From JAJPKK01 sp963807015 (lineage in GTDB: Bacteria; Pseudomonadota; Alphaproteobacteria; Rhizobiales; Xanthobacteraceae), in NCBI GenBank assembly GCA_963807015.1, contig CAWEAS010000028.1, positions 372,001-436,000 on the forward strand: a stretch of DNA of 64,000 bases, read 5' to 3'. Below, piece after piece: positions 17,029 through 25,116 of this stretch. The stretch's first letter is position 1. Each line of letters begins with the position of its first letter. Made by a program: the position numbers and the translations under genes. The notes below the pieces were generated by a model, which worked only from the letters and a program-made list of their open reading frames with translations, made no database searches and was not told where the DNA came from.

Positions 17029-17061
17029 CATGTCCCGCGAAAGCGGGACATCCAGTAACCA
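17029..17061. repeat. REP-type palindrome with TGTCCCGC/GCGGGACA arms
   Basis: TGTCCCGC-GAAA-GCGGGACA followed by TCCAGTAACC. The tail TCCAGTAACC is shared with the elements at 5198 and 18025, while the hairpin arms differ, so this looks like a second type of hairpin joined to the same flank. It precedes the alpha/beta hydrolase gene. Confidence 0.75.
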
Positions 17062-17112
17062 CGGATTTCGAGATCCCGAACCGGGTGACGAAATATCACG
17101 GAGGGCGCGCCG

Positions 17113-17952
17113 ATGATGGACAAGGTGAGACGCAACATCCTGGCGACGGGTGCGGCGGCGACGGCGATTGCTGCGGCGCCGCGCGTGTTTGCGCAGCAGG
17201 CGCGCTTCTATGAGAAAGGCCCGGTTCGCATCCGCTTCGAGGAAACGGGGTCCGGCTATCCGTTGTTGCTCATCGCCGGCGGCGGATTGAACTCGACCAT
17301 CGCGGGCCTCTCGACCGCGCCGTTCAACCCGATCGAGGAGTTCAAGGGCGAATACCGCTGCATTGCGTCGGACCTGCGCAACGCCACCGGCGGCCAATCG
17401 GTCGGTCCGCTCGAAGCCGACCGGCCGTGGGACGCCTATACCGACGACCACCTCGGCGTGATGGACCACCTCGGCATCGACAAGTTCATGGTGCTCGGCT
17501 TCTGCATCGGCGGCCCCTTGGTCTGGAACCTGTTGCGCCGGGCGCCCGACCGCGTTGTCGCCGCCGTGTTGGCGCAGCCGAGCGGGTCTCGCCCCGAAAT
17601 GCGCGACCTCTTCTACGACGGCAACATGAAGACCTGGGGTCCGGCGCTGGTGGCGCGGCGCCCCGAGCTCACGATGGAGATGGTCGATAAATTCCTGACC
17701 AGGATGTATCGCACCAATCCCGACTTCGTCTTCACCGTGACGCGCGACTTCGTGCGCAACTGCCAGACGCCCGTGCTTATCCTGCCGGACGACATCCCGG
17801 CGCACCCCTACGCCGTCGCGATGGAAGCCGCGATGCTCGCGCCCAACGCCGAGGTCAGCATGTTCCCGTGGAAGGAGCCGAAGGAGCGCATTCCGCTGGC
17901 AGTGCGCCAAATCCGCTCCTTCCTCCGCGCGCACAAGCCCGTTTCGATCTGA
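17113..17952 (+). CDS. Tat-exported alpha/beta hydrolase with Cys at the nucleophile position
   Basis: A 279-residue alpha/beta hydrolase. The ATG at 17113 follows GGAGGGCG. The N-terminus looks like a Tat-type signal (VRRNILATGAAATAIAAAP, cleaved near AQQA), so it is likely periplasmic. The oxyanion strand is LLLIAGGGLNST. The nucleophile elbow reads LGFCIGG, giving Cys131 where Ser is usual; dienelactone hydrolases use the same G-x-C-x-G-G elbow. The acid is probably the Asp pair in LPDDIPAHPY; a final His was not clear near the C-terminus, where only PAHPY is obvious. Substrate unknown; enzymatic activity is not certain. Confidence 0.85.
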   Translation: MMDKVRRNILATGAAATAIAAAPRVFAQQARFYEKGPVRIRFEETGSGYPLLLIAGGGLNSTIAGLSTAPFNPIEEFKGEYRCIASDLRNATGGQSVGPLEADRPWDAYTDDHLGVMDHLGIDKFMVLGFCIGGPLVWNLLRRAPDRVVAAVLAQPSGSRPEMRDLFYDGNMKTWGPALVARRPELTMEMVDKFLTRMYRTNPDFVFTVTRDFVRNCQTPVLILPDDIPAHPYAVAMEAAMLAPNAEVSMFPWKEPKERIPLAVRQIRSFLRAHKPVSI

Positions 17953-18024
17953 TCGCGGCATCGCCCGGTCATCATGCCCGCTTGCCGCGGGCGTGTTGTT
18001 TCTGTCGCTCAAACCTCGCAACAC

Positions 18025-18060
18025 CGTCATCGTCCGGCTTGACCGGACGATCCAGTAACC
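18025..18060. repeat. REP-type palindrome, identical to the 5198 unit
   Basis: A 36-bp copy that matches 5198-5233 base for base, including the TCCAGTAACC tail, in the same orientation. It follows the alpha/beta hydrolase gene. Confidence 0.88.
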
Positions 18061-18121
18061 CCGGTCGCCGGACAGGGTAAGAGGCGAGCCGGAATCCAGG
18101 AACACAGTCTTCGGAGTATGG

Positions 18122-18152
18122 ATTCCGGGTTCGCCCTTCCGGCGCCCGGAAT
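18122..18152. repeat. Palindrome ATTCCGGG / CCCGGAAT
   Basis: Eight-base perfect arms (18122-18129 and 18145-18152) with a GC-rich loop. It may help to end transcription from the hydrolase gene, since no other hairpin with a T-run is evident there. Confidence 0.55.
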
Positions 18153-18177
18153 GACGGCGTTGCTCAACTCGATTGCT

Positions 18178-18213
18178 TCAATAGGACTATTATGCTATAA
18201 ATAGTCCTATTGA
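18178..18213. promoter_or_regulatory. Orphan palindromic operator, perfect 14-bp arms
   Basis: TCAATAGGACTATT (18178-18191), an 8-bp AT spacer, then AATAGTCCTATTGA (18200-18213). It is far more AT-rich than its surroundings. An AAGGAG and an ATG (18228) follow at normal spacing, so this looks like the operator and translation start of an autoregulated gene such as an XRE-type antitoxin operon. The expected genes are absent; what follows is a short frame. I infer that only the control region remains. Confidence 0.6.
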
Positions 18214-18227
18214 GCAAGGAGATTCCG

Positions 18228-18389
18228 ATGGTCCATGGCCCCCTGTACCGTATGCAATTTGCCGCCGTGCCGATATTCGCTGTTCCTTGCGGCGCACTTC
18301 CCTCAGCACGGCAGCGGCCTTGGCGGGTAAGCTTCGGCCACCACGAGCGATTTCGTCGAGGCATGCGAATAGCGCAGCCCGATTTTTGA
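18228..18389 (+). other. Short open frame behind the orphan operator (possible gene remnant)
   Basis: A 53-codon frame with a good ribosome-binding site (AAGGAG, 7 bases before ATG). The encoded peptide (MVHGPLYRMQFAAVPIF at its start) resembles nothing I know and the second half is Arg-rich and low in information, as expected if a new sequence was joined behind an old start. Listed because the translation signals are strong; likely not a functional protein. Confidence 0.25.
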
Positions 18390-18390
18390 G

Positions 18391-18435
18391 TTTCCCTGAG
18401 ATTTTCCCTGTTCTCAGGGAAAGTTTCCCTGTTTT
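18391..18435. repeat. Short clustered repeats of TTTCCCTG
   Basis: Three direct copies of TTTCCCTG and one inverse copy (CAGGGAAA) occur within 45 bp, with CCCTGTTCTCAGGGA forming a small hairpin. Together with the operator at 18178 they lie in a 641-bp space (17953-18593) without a convincing gene. The area looks like a patchwork of degraded sequence. Confidence 0.5.
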
Positions 18436-18593
18436 GTGTCTCACCACAGGCGATTTTCACTCGCCGCAGCAGTTGGCTGCGCCTGCGGCTTGGCTGGCGC
18501 TCGCCGTGCAACGTCGTGCTGTTGCCAGGCGGAGCAGTTTTGCCCCATCTTCCGGCCGACGAACACGAACCGAAAAAATCGGGAGGAACCACG

Positions 18594-20099
18594 ATGCTGC
18601 GCGCCGGCTTTGCCACGGCCATGCTGATTGCCGCCCTGCCATGCTCCGCCTTCGCGCAAAATCCGCCGTCGGCCGATGTGCTGCGCGTCACCCGTTATGC
18701 CGACGACGCCAACGAAGGCTCGCTGCGGTACGCGATCGAAGAGAGCAATCGGACGCCGGGCCGCTATCGCATCGAGATCGATACGGTCGGCGCCGCGCCG
18801 CACGTGATCAGGCTCACGGCGCCGCTGCCGCCCATCAAAGGGCCGGTCGCGATCGCAGGCGCGGCGTGGGCGAAGACCGGCGAGTTCATCGTTCTCGATG
18901 GCTCCGGCTTCATTCCCGACAAGGGTCCGGAGACGTGCCCGGGCGCGGTTGCCGGGCAATTCGGCGCCAACGTGCGTACCACCACCAATCCGGGGCTTGC
19001 GCTCGTCGACACGAACGGCGTCGACATCAGCGGCCTCGACATTCGCAATTTCTGCATCGGCGTGCTGATCCACCGGTCGAGCGGCAATGTCATCCATGAC
19101 AACCGCATCGTCGCCAATCGCGGCGGCGCCGGCGTGATGCTGACCGGCGACGATGGCGCCGGCAATCCGACGCCGACCACGACGTTGCACAACAAGGTGC
19201 TGCGCAACGAGTTCATCGACAATGGCGACGGGCTCGAACTGACGCGCGGCGCGGCGTTCAATCTCGTCGTCGAGAATCTGTTCCGTTCGACCGCGGCCAA
19301 TCAGGAGCCGTCGCAGGGCATCGAAATCCTGCTCGGCAACGACAACGTGGTGGCGGAGAACCGCTTCGAGGGCTACTCGGACGGCATCCAGGTGAACGGC
19401 GGCAACCGCAATTACATCGCGAACAACGTCTTCACCGACAACACCTTCGGCGTGTCGCTCACCGGCGTCGGCAACATGGTGGTCGGCAATGCGATCTACG
19501 GCAACGCGATCGGCGTTGCCGCGCGGCCGGCAACCGGCGGCAGCATGTCCCGCATTTCGCGCAACGCGATCCACGACAACGGCCGCGACATCCGGCGCTG
19601 CTTCGTCGGCGGCAGCTGCGATCTGAAACTGCGCACCGGCGGCATCGTGCTCGGCGCGGCGAGCCCCGGCGACGCCGCCTATGAAGGGCGCATGGGGATC
19701 GGTGTCGTCGTCCCACCCGACCAGCTCGTGCGGGTCTGTCCGGACGGGGCGCCCAAATGCGCGCCCCCGCCGAACGGCGGCGTGCAGCCGCCGGTGATCG
19801 ACACCATTCACCTGCAGGGCACGGACATCGTGATCGCGGGCACCTTCGAGGGCACGCCGCAGTCGCGGTTTACCGTCGAGGTCTTCGCCAACCGTCAGCC
19901 GGGCGTAACCGAAGGCGCATTCTATCTGGGCGATGCGGTCGCGGTTTCCGACAAGGACGGCCACGGACGCTTCGTGGTGACGGTGCCGACCACGCCGCAA
20001 CTCGGCTTGCCGCCGTCCGTCACCGCGACGTTGACGTCGGCCGACGGCGCGACCTCGGAATTCAGCAAGCCGATGACCTCGGTCGAGCGGATCCGGTAG
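18594..20099 (+). CDS. Exported right-handed beta-helix protein
   Basis: A 501-residue secreted protein. GGGAGG precedes the ATG at 18594; a signal peptide ends near AFAQ. The body (about 35-360) is a parallel beta-helix of the NosD/pectate-lyase-like kind: repeated turns with Asn ladders, as in NVIHDNRIVANRGG, KVLRNEFIDNGDGLELT, NVVAENRFEGYSDGI and NYIANNVFTDNTFGV. The start of the helix (VTRYADDANEGSLRYAI) is typical of polymorphic-outer-membrane-type repeats. The C-terminal 120 residues form a beta domain like those in surface proteins (FTVEVFANRQPG, VTATLTSADGATSEFS). No catalytic residues can be named; binding of polysaccharide is a guess. Confidence 0.88.
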   Translation: MLRAGFATAMLIAALPCSAFAQNPPSADVLRVTRYADDANEGSLRYAIEESNRTPGRYRIEIDTVGAAPHVIRLTAPLPPIKGPVAIAGAAWAKTGEFIVLDGSGFIPDKGPETCPGAVAGQFGANVRTTTNPGLALVDTNGVDISGLDIRNFCIGVLIHRSSGNVIHDNRIVANRGGAGVMLTGDDGAGNPTPTTTLHNKVLRNEFIDNGDGLELTRGAAFNLVVENLFRSTAANQEPSQGIEILLGNDNVVAENRFEGYSDGIQVNGGNRNYIANNVFTDNTFGVSLTGVGNMVVGNAIYGNAIGVAARPATGGSMSRISRNAIHDNGRDIRRCFVGGSCDLKLRTGGIVLGAASPGDAAYEGRMGIGVVVPPDQLVRVCPDGAPKCAPPPNGGVQPPVIDTIHLQGTDIVIAGTFEGTPQSRFTVEVFANRQPGVTEGAFYLGDAVAVSDKDGHGRFVVTVPTTPQLGLPPSVTATLTSADGATSEFSKPMTSVERIR

Positions 20100-20238
20100 C
20101 ACCGAGGCGTCCGCGAGGCCCGCGTGCGTTTGTCGCGGCCCAACTTTGCGCTGCGTGGCCGATGGCGGTGCCGCGCGATTCGTGTGATAATGCCGCTGAG
20201 ACGAGCAACAGCCCGAGCGCCATTAGGGGGAGGCGGCT

Positions 20239-21093
20239 ATGTGGTGTTGGATAGCGGCACTGCTGAGCGCAGTGCTGATCGGCGACGTGGCGTTGGCGCA
20301 GACGCCTGACGGCCGCCTCAAGAAAATCCAGGAAACGGCCGTCATCAAGATTGCCTATCGCTCGGATTCGCCGCCATTTTCCTTCGTCGATCCGCAGGGC
20401 AAGCCGGCCGGCTACACCATCGACCTGTGCGTGCGCGCCGCGAAATCGATCGAGCGGCAGCTCGGATTGAGCGCGCTCGGCATCCAATGGGTGGGCGTCA
20501 GCGCGCAGACTAGGTTCGATGCCGTCGTCAGCGGCGCCGCGGACCTGGAATGCGGGTCAACGACGGTTTCGCTCTCGCGGATGAAGCTCGTCGACTTTTC
20601 GAGCTTCGTTTACGCGGAAAGCACCGGAGTTCTGGTGAACGCCGGCGCCGGCCTCTTCAGCTTCAACGATCTCGCCGGCAAGAGGATCGGCGTCGTGCCC
20701 GGCTCGACCAATGCGCAAGCCATTCGCGATCAGCTGGACCGGCGAAAACTGGAGGCGAAATTGGTGTCCTTTGCCGATCGCGACGCGGGCGTTGCGGCGC
20801 TGGGGCGCGGCGAGCTCGACGGGTTCGCCTCGGACAAGCTTGTGCTCCTCGCCTTGGCGCAGGCGGCGAACCTTCCCAACCTGACGATGCTGCCCGAGGA
20901 TTTGTCGTTCGAGCCGTTCGCCATCATGTTGCCGCGCGGCGATTGGGAGCTTCGCCTGGCGGTCAACACCGCATTGGCGCGTCTCTTCCGCAGCGGGGAT
21001 ATCCTCGAGCTTTACGGCAAATATTTCGGCAGCACCGGCCGCCGGCCGATCTGGATCGGCGCTGTCTTCACGTTCGGCGGTTTCGCCGAGTAG
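20239..21093 (+). CDS. Periplasmic solute-binding protein, family 3 (amino-acid type)
   Basis: A 284-residue periplasmic binding protein of the SBP_bac_3 type. AGGGGGAGG precedes the ATG, and the signal peptide ends near ALAQ. Family features: IKIAYRSDSPPFSFVDPQGK, GYTIDLCVRAA, the ligand-binding Arg/Asp area in SRMKLVDFSS, and FNDLAGKRIGVVPGSTNAQA. The C-terminus has ILELYGKYFG followed by a short hydrophobic tail. No ABC permease or ATPase gene is adjacent, so it either works with a distant transporter or is a sensor-type component. Confidence 0.9.
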   Translation: MWCWIAALLSAVLIGDVALAQTPDGRLKKIQETAVIKIAYRSDSPPFSFVDPQGKPAGYTIDLCVRAAKSIERQLGLSALGIQWVGVSAQTRFDAVVSGAADLECGSTTVSLSRMKLVDFSSFVYAESTGVLVNAGAGLFSFNDLAGKRIGVVPGSTNAQAIRDQLDRRKLEAKLVSFADRDAGVAALGRGELDGFASDKLVLLALAQAANLPNLTMLPEDLSFEPFAIMLPRGDWELRLAVNTALARLFRSGDILELYGKYFGSTGRRPIWIGAVFTFGGFAE

Positions 21094-21244
21094 TCGATCC
21101 TTCAATCCGTTCGGCGCTGCTATCAGCACGTCACGGCCAAGCGCGAGTGATTCAAGACGAGAGCGATAGGTCTGGTGATCCAGGCGCGAAACCCTATTTG
21201 TGTCGGGTCGCCGCGCGGCCCGTTGTGCCAAGGATCCAAAGCCG

Positions 21245-22939
21245 ATGTCGTTTGCACCGACGGAACCCTCCAAGATGATGCTGATCCTCGAGCCGGCGGA
21301 GCTCGAGCGGATCCGCCGCTTTGGCGAGGTTCGCACCTTTCGTGACGGCGAGTCCTTGTTCAAAGCAGGCGAGATCTCCCGTGGCGCGGTGGTGGTGCTG
21401 TCCGGACAGGTCGACCTGCTTCGCCATCTCGGCTCGGGGGTCATCAAGAATTTCATGACCCAGGGCGCCGGCGCCGTGCTGGCCGAGATGGCATCGCTCG
21501 TCGGACGCCCCGCGCTCGTGAGCGGCATTGCCAACGGACCGGTGGAAGCCTTGGTCATTCCGCCTGATCAAATGCGGGCGCTGCTCGTCGCCGAAGCGGA
21601 GCTCGGTGATCGCATCCTGCAGGCCTTGATGATGCGTCGCGTCAGCATGATCGAACTCGGCACGGGCGGCCCGGTGATCATCGGACACGCGCAGAACGGC
21701 GACGTGCTGCGGCTTGAAGGGTTTCTCGCACGCAATGCCCATCCGAGCCAACGGCTCGATCCCGACACCGATCCTGAGGCGAAGGCGATCATCGAGCGCC
21801 ACGCAATCGGCGTCGACGAACTGCCGGTCGTGATGTGTCCGGACGGATATCTGCTGCGGAATCCAACCGAGACCGAGCTTGCACTCCGCCTCGGCCTCGT
21901 GGGACCGATCGATCCCGATCGCATCCATGACGTAGCGATCGTCGGAGCGGGACCCGCGGGACTTGCCGCTGCGGTCTACGCGGCCTCGGAAGGGCTTTCG
22001 GTTATCGTATTCGATTGCCGCTCTTTCGGCGGCCAGGCCGGCGCCTCGTCCCGGATCGAAAATTATCTCGGCTTTCCTGCTGCGATCAGCGGCATGGCGC
22101 TGATGGCGCGCGCCTACACCCAGGCCCACAAGTTCGGCGTCGAAACAGCGATTCCAAGCGAGGTCAAAGGACTCACCGTCGCGAGCGATGGCAAGCGGAG
22201 TCATTTCGTGCTCCAGCTCTCCAACGATGAGCGCGCGAGCGCCCGCTCGATCGTGATCGCGAGCGGCGTCGAGTATCGACGTCTCGATGTGGCGAACCTT
22301 GCCGCGTTCCAAAGCGCCAGCGTGCATTATTGGGCGTCCCCGCTCGAAGGCAAACTATGCGACAGCCAGGAGATTGCGCTCGTCGGCGGCGGCAATTCGG
22401 CGGGCCAGGCGGTCGCCTATCTGGCGACCAAGGCCGCCAAGGTCTGGCTGCTGATCCGAGGGGCCAGCCTCGAAGCGAGCATGTCGCGCTATCTCGTCGA
22501 TCGCATCGCCGCGCTCGAAAACGTGGAGGTGGTCACGGAGACGGAAATCACCGGCCTTGAGGGGCGCGACGGCAAGCTCAAGGCGGTGCGCTGGCGCCGG
22601 CGCGGATCGGATCAGGACGTCCACCGACCGATCGAACACTTGTTCCTGTTCGTCGGCGCCGATCCGAACGCGGGTTGGCTCGCCGGCTCCGGGGTCGCGC
22701 TCGATGCGAAGGGATTCGTCTTGACGGGCGTCGAGGCCGGCGAGGGGCGCGGCCCGCTGGAAACGAGCCGCCCCGGCATCTTCGCCATTGGCGACGTGCG
22801 CTCCGGCTCGGTCAAGCGCGTGTCCGCTGCGGTCGGCGAAGGGGCGCAGGTGGTGCCGGCGCTCCACGCTTACCTTGCTGAAGCTGATCGCGCACCCGCC
22901 GCCGTCCGAAATTGCGAAATGATGTCAGCGTCGAAGTGA
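21245..22939 (+). CDS. cNMP-binding domain / thioredoxin-fold / thioredoxin-reductase-like fusion
   Basis: A 564-residue three-part protein from ATG 21245. Residues 20-130 form a CRP-type cyclic-nucleotide-binding fold (FRDGESLFKAGEISRGAVVV). Residues 135-215 resemble a glutaredoxin-like fold (GFLARNAHPSQRLDPDTDPEA). From about 225 on is an FAD/NAD(P) oxidoreductase of the thioredoxin-reductase type: AIVGAGPAGLAAAVYAASEG, SFGGQAGASSRIENYLGFP, ALVGGGNSAGQAVAYLA and FAIGDVRSGSVKRVSAAVGE. The redox CxxC normally just before the second nucleotide site is missing; the spot reads SVHYWASPLEGKLC. It is thus not a normal thioredoxin reductase; the electron acceptor is unknown. It stands alone after the binding protein. 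Confidence 0.9.
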   Translation: MSFAPTEPSKMMLILEPAELERIRRFGEVRTFRDGESLFKAGEISRGAVVVLSGQVDLLRHLGSGVIKNFMTQGAGAVLAEMASLVGRPALVSGIANGPVEALVIPPDQMRALLVAEAELGDRILQALMMRRVSMIELGTGGPVIIGHAQNGDVLRLEGFLARNAHPSQRLDPDTDPEAKAIIERHAIGVDELPVVMCPDGYLLRNPTETELALRLGLVGPIDPDRIHDVAIVGAGPAGLAAAVYAASEGLSVIVFDCRSFGGQAGASSRIENYLGFPAAISGMALMARAYTQAHKFGVETAIPSEVKGLTVASDGKRSHFVLQLSNDERASARSIVIASGVEYRRLDVANLAAFQSASVHYWASPLEGKLCDSQEIALVGGGNSAGQAVAYLATKAAKVWLLIRGASLEASMSRYLVDRIAALENVEVVTETEITGLEGRDGKLKAVRWRRRGSDQDVHRPIEHLFLFVGADPNAGWLAGSGVALDAKGFVLTGVEAGEGRGPLETSRPGIFAIGDVRSGSVKRVSAAVGEGAQVVPALHAYLAEADRAPAAVRNCEMMSASK

Positions 22940-23024
22940 ATCAGCAGTCGACCGATGGTCCCGGCGCAATTCGTCAGGTATCATGCTGTCGTGCTTTCGT
23001 CATTGCCCGCGCTTGGAGGCGCTG

Positions 23025-23414
23025 ATGCGAACGGCCGTATTGCTGACGCTTCTTCTGAGCGGCATTGCGACGTCCGCCGAGGCGGGATCGCTGCGGGTCA
23101 GCGGGACGACCGGCTATCTCGCGGAATGGGAGTTGGCCGGCGACCTCCCGTCGGGCACGTCCGGACTTGCCGGGGAGTTTTCCGGGCCAGTGATTTTCCG
23201 GCATGTCGGCCTTTGCAGTGCGAACGGGCCCGAAGAAAAGCCAGGCGAAATCAAGCTGCAGATATCGAAGGCCGGCTCGGCTTCCGAAATCCGCGCGACG
23301 CTGATCATGGCCGGAAAGAAATGCACCTTCGGGGGTCAGTTCAATGCTGGCTATTCCGGCGCGATGAACTGCGAGGATGCCAAGGGCGTCCCGCTGACGA
23401 TTTCCTTGCAATGA
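23025..23414 (+). CDS. Small exported hypothetical protein
   Basis: A 129-residue protein. The ATG at 23025 is preceded by GGAGG and gives a clean signal peptide ending near AEAG; a longer reading from 22983 lacks a ribosome site. The mature part is predicted beta-rich with three Cys (VGLCSANG, GKKCTFGG, AMNCEDAKG), so one disulfide is likely. No family recognised. It is 85 bp downstream of the oxidoreductase fusion and convergent with the caspase gene. Confidence 0.75.
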   Translation: MRTAVLLTLLLSGIATSAEAGSLRVSGTTGYLAEWELAGDLPSGTSGLAGEFSGPVIFRHVGLCSANGPEEKPGEIKLQISKAGSASEIRATLIMAGKKCTFGGQFNAGYSGAMNCEDAKGVPLTISLQ

Positions 23415-23439
23415 ACTGAACGAAAGCCCGGTCGCGGTC

Positions 23440-25092
23440 TTACTCCGCGACGCTCTCGCGCAGCCGGACGACCTGGAGACGCAGGCGCTCGCAGCCGAGT
23501 TCGTGTTCGAAGCGGATCACCTCATCGCGAGCCTGGCTGATGCGCAGCCTAGCGAGTCGCTCCTCGTCGCGCTTGCACATTTGCTCCTGGGTGAGTGAGG
23601 GCGCCGCAGGTTTTGCGGCGGCGTCGCGCTCCGGGTGTTGCGGATCGGCGGGCTTCGCGGCCGGACGGGGTGGAGCAGCGACAGCCTCGGGGCGCGGGGC
23701 ATCGCCGACAAGGCTCTCCCGAATCCGCAGCACCTGTTTGCGCAGCCGCTCGCAGACAAGCTCGCGTTCGAACCGCACGGCCTCGTCGGGGTCCTGACTG
23801 GCGCGCAGGCGGACGAGACGCTCCTCGTCGCGTTTGCAGACGTCGTCCGGGGTGAGCGCTGCGACCTTCTCGTCGCTCGTCCGCGCCGGCTCCGCATTCG
23901 TCGACGCCGGCGTGGGCTGATCGGCTGGGGACTTCGTATCGGCTTTGATGTCCGGCTTCGTCTCCGGCTTCGTCTCCGGCTTGGCCTCCGCCTTGACCTC
24001 CGTCCTCACCTCATCCGCTGGACGCGCCGCCGATGCCCGCTCGCGGCGTTCCTGCTCGATCGCCGCGAACCGCAATCGCTGTTCTTCGAGCTGCCGGTTC
24101 AGGGCTGCTTCACGGTCCACGCGCGCGCGCTCGGCGGTGGCAAGCTCCTTCTCGCGGGCGAGGCGTTCGATTGTCTGCAGCTTGTATTGAGCCTCGACGA
24201 TCTGCGGCGAGGTCGGAAACCTTGTGACGAAATCGCGCAATACGGTCGGGTCGTCCGAGCTCTTGATCTGTTCCCAGGCCAGCCGATCGGTCTGGTTCAA
24301 GAAATACTCGTCGATCAGCGAGATGTAGAGTTCCGGGCGCTGCCGTCCTCGGGTCTGCTCGTTCACGTCGGCGGCGATACGGCGGAACAGACGTCCGATT
24401 TCGAGACCGGGTTCCTGCAAGCGCTTGAGCAAGGCGCCGGTGAACGGACTGTTGCGGCCGGTGCCGTCCGCGGCAACCTCGTCGGCCGCGGTGGCGTAAG
24501 CCACCACCATGCCCTGCGCCTTGTCGATTCGCGCGAGCCCGCGGATCGTATCGACGTTGCGGCTAGCGCCGGCAACCTTTCGCTGGAAGCCGTCAACCAA
24601 GGGATTGTTCCGGCAGGCATCGAGAATCATGATCTTGACACCGGTCGCGCGATCGAGCGCGGCGCGCACATCGTCCAGCATGATCATCTGATAGCGGAGG
24701 CTGATTTCATCCTCGAGCTCCGCATCGGTCGGCATCAGATAGTTCTGGCCGTGATATTGCAGGGCGTGGCCGGCATAGAAGAACAGCGCCGCGTCTGCAT
24801 CGACGGCCATGCGGGCGAACTGCGCCATGGCGCGGTCGAAGTCGCGTTTGCTGGCGTCGGTCGTGACCGTAACCGTAAAGTCGAGGGAACGAAGAACGGC
24901 GGCCAGGTCTTCGGCGTCGTTTTTCGGGTTGGGCAACGTGAGATTTTGCTTCTTGTATTCGGAATTGCCGATGACGAGCGCGACCCGGCGTTCCGCAAAG
25001 CTTGCGCTTGCCGACAGCAGCGCCAACGCCATGCCGCACATCGCGGCAAGCCACGATGATCGGCATCTGCACAGGGCTACCCTGATCGGCAT
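23440..25092 (-). CDS. Exported caspase-like (C14) protease with duplicated C-terminal module
   Basis: A 550-residue protein. The start at 25092 (GGAG nine bases before) gives a signal peptide ending ASASFA; ATG 25101 and TTG 25107 are alternatives. The caspase/metacaspase p20-like domain (about 38-280) begins RVALVIGNSEYK; the catalytic His is in FFYAGHALQYHG and the catalytic Cys in ILDACRNNP. Then comes a coiled coil rich in Arg and Glu (300-365), a Lys/Pro-rich linker, and two copies of a roughly 40-residue Cys-containing helix (CKRDEERLVRLRASQDPDEA and CKRDEERLARLRISQARDEV), separated by another Pro-rich linker. Substrate unknown. It starts 10 bp from the stop of the DUF4399 gene, so the two are probably one operon. 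Confidence 0.9.
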   Translation of the reverse strand: MPIRVALCRCRSSWLAAMCGMALALLSASASFAERRVALVIGNSEYKKQNLTLPNPKNDAEDLAAVLRSLDFTVTVTTDASKRDFDRAMAQFARMAVDADAALFFYAGHALQYHGQNYLMPTDAELEDEISLRYQMIMLDDVRAALDRATGVKIMILDACRNNPLVDGFQRKVAGASRNVDTIRGLARIDKAQGMVVAYATAADEVAADGTGRNSPFTGALLKRLQEPGLEIGRLFRRIAADVNEQTRGRQRPELYISLIDEYFLNQTDRLAWEQIKSSDDPTVLRDFVTRFPTSPQIVEAQYKLQTIERLAREKELATAERARVDREAALNRQLEEQRLRFAAIEQERRERASAARPADEVRTEVKAEAKPETKPETKPDIKADTKSPADQPTPASTNAEPARTSDEKVAALTPDDVCKRDEERLVRLRASQDPDEAVRFERELVCERLRKQVLRIRESLVGDAPRPEAVAAPPRPAAKPADPQHPERDAAAKPAAPSLTQEQMCKRDEERLARLRISQARDEVIRFEHELGCERLRLQVVRLRESVAE

Positions 25093-25116
25093 TCCGGGCA
25101 TCTCCAACTGACGCCT

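Noticed and set aside
18190..18447. 85-codon minus-strand frame across the orphan operator
   Set aside because: It runs through the palindrome and the TTTCCCTG repeats, with no ribosome-binding site; at most a degraded remnant.
18441..20102. 553-codon minus-strand frame opposite the beta-helix gene
   Set aside because: The plus strand has a signal peptide, a ribosome-binding site and beta-helix repeats; the minus frame has none.
23635..25059. 474-codon plus-strand frame opposite the caspase gene
   Set aside because: The caspase on the other strand has both catalytic motifs and a signal peptide.
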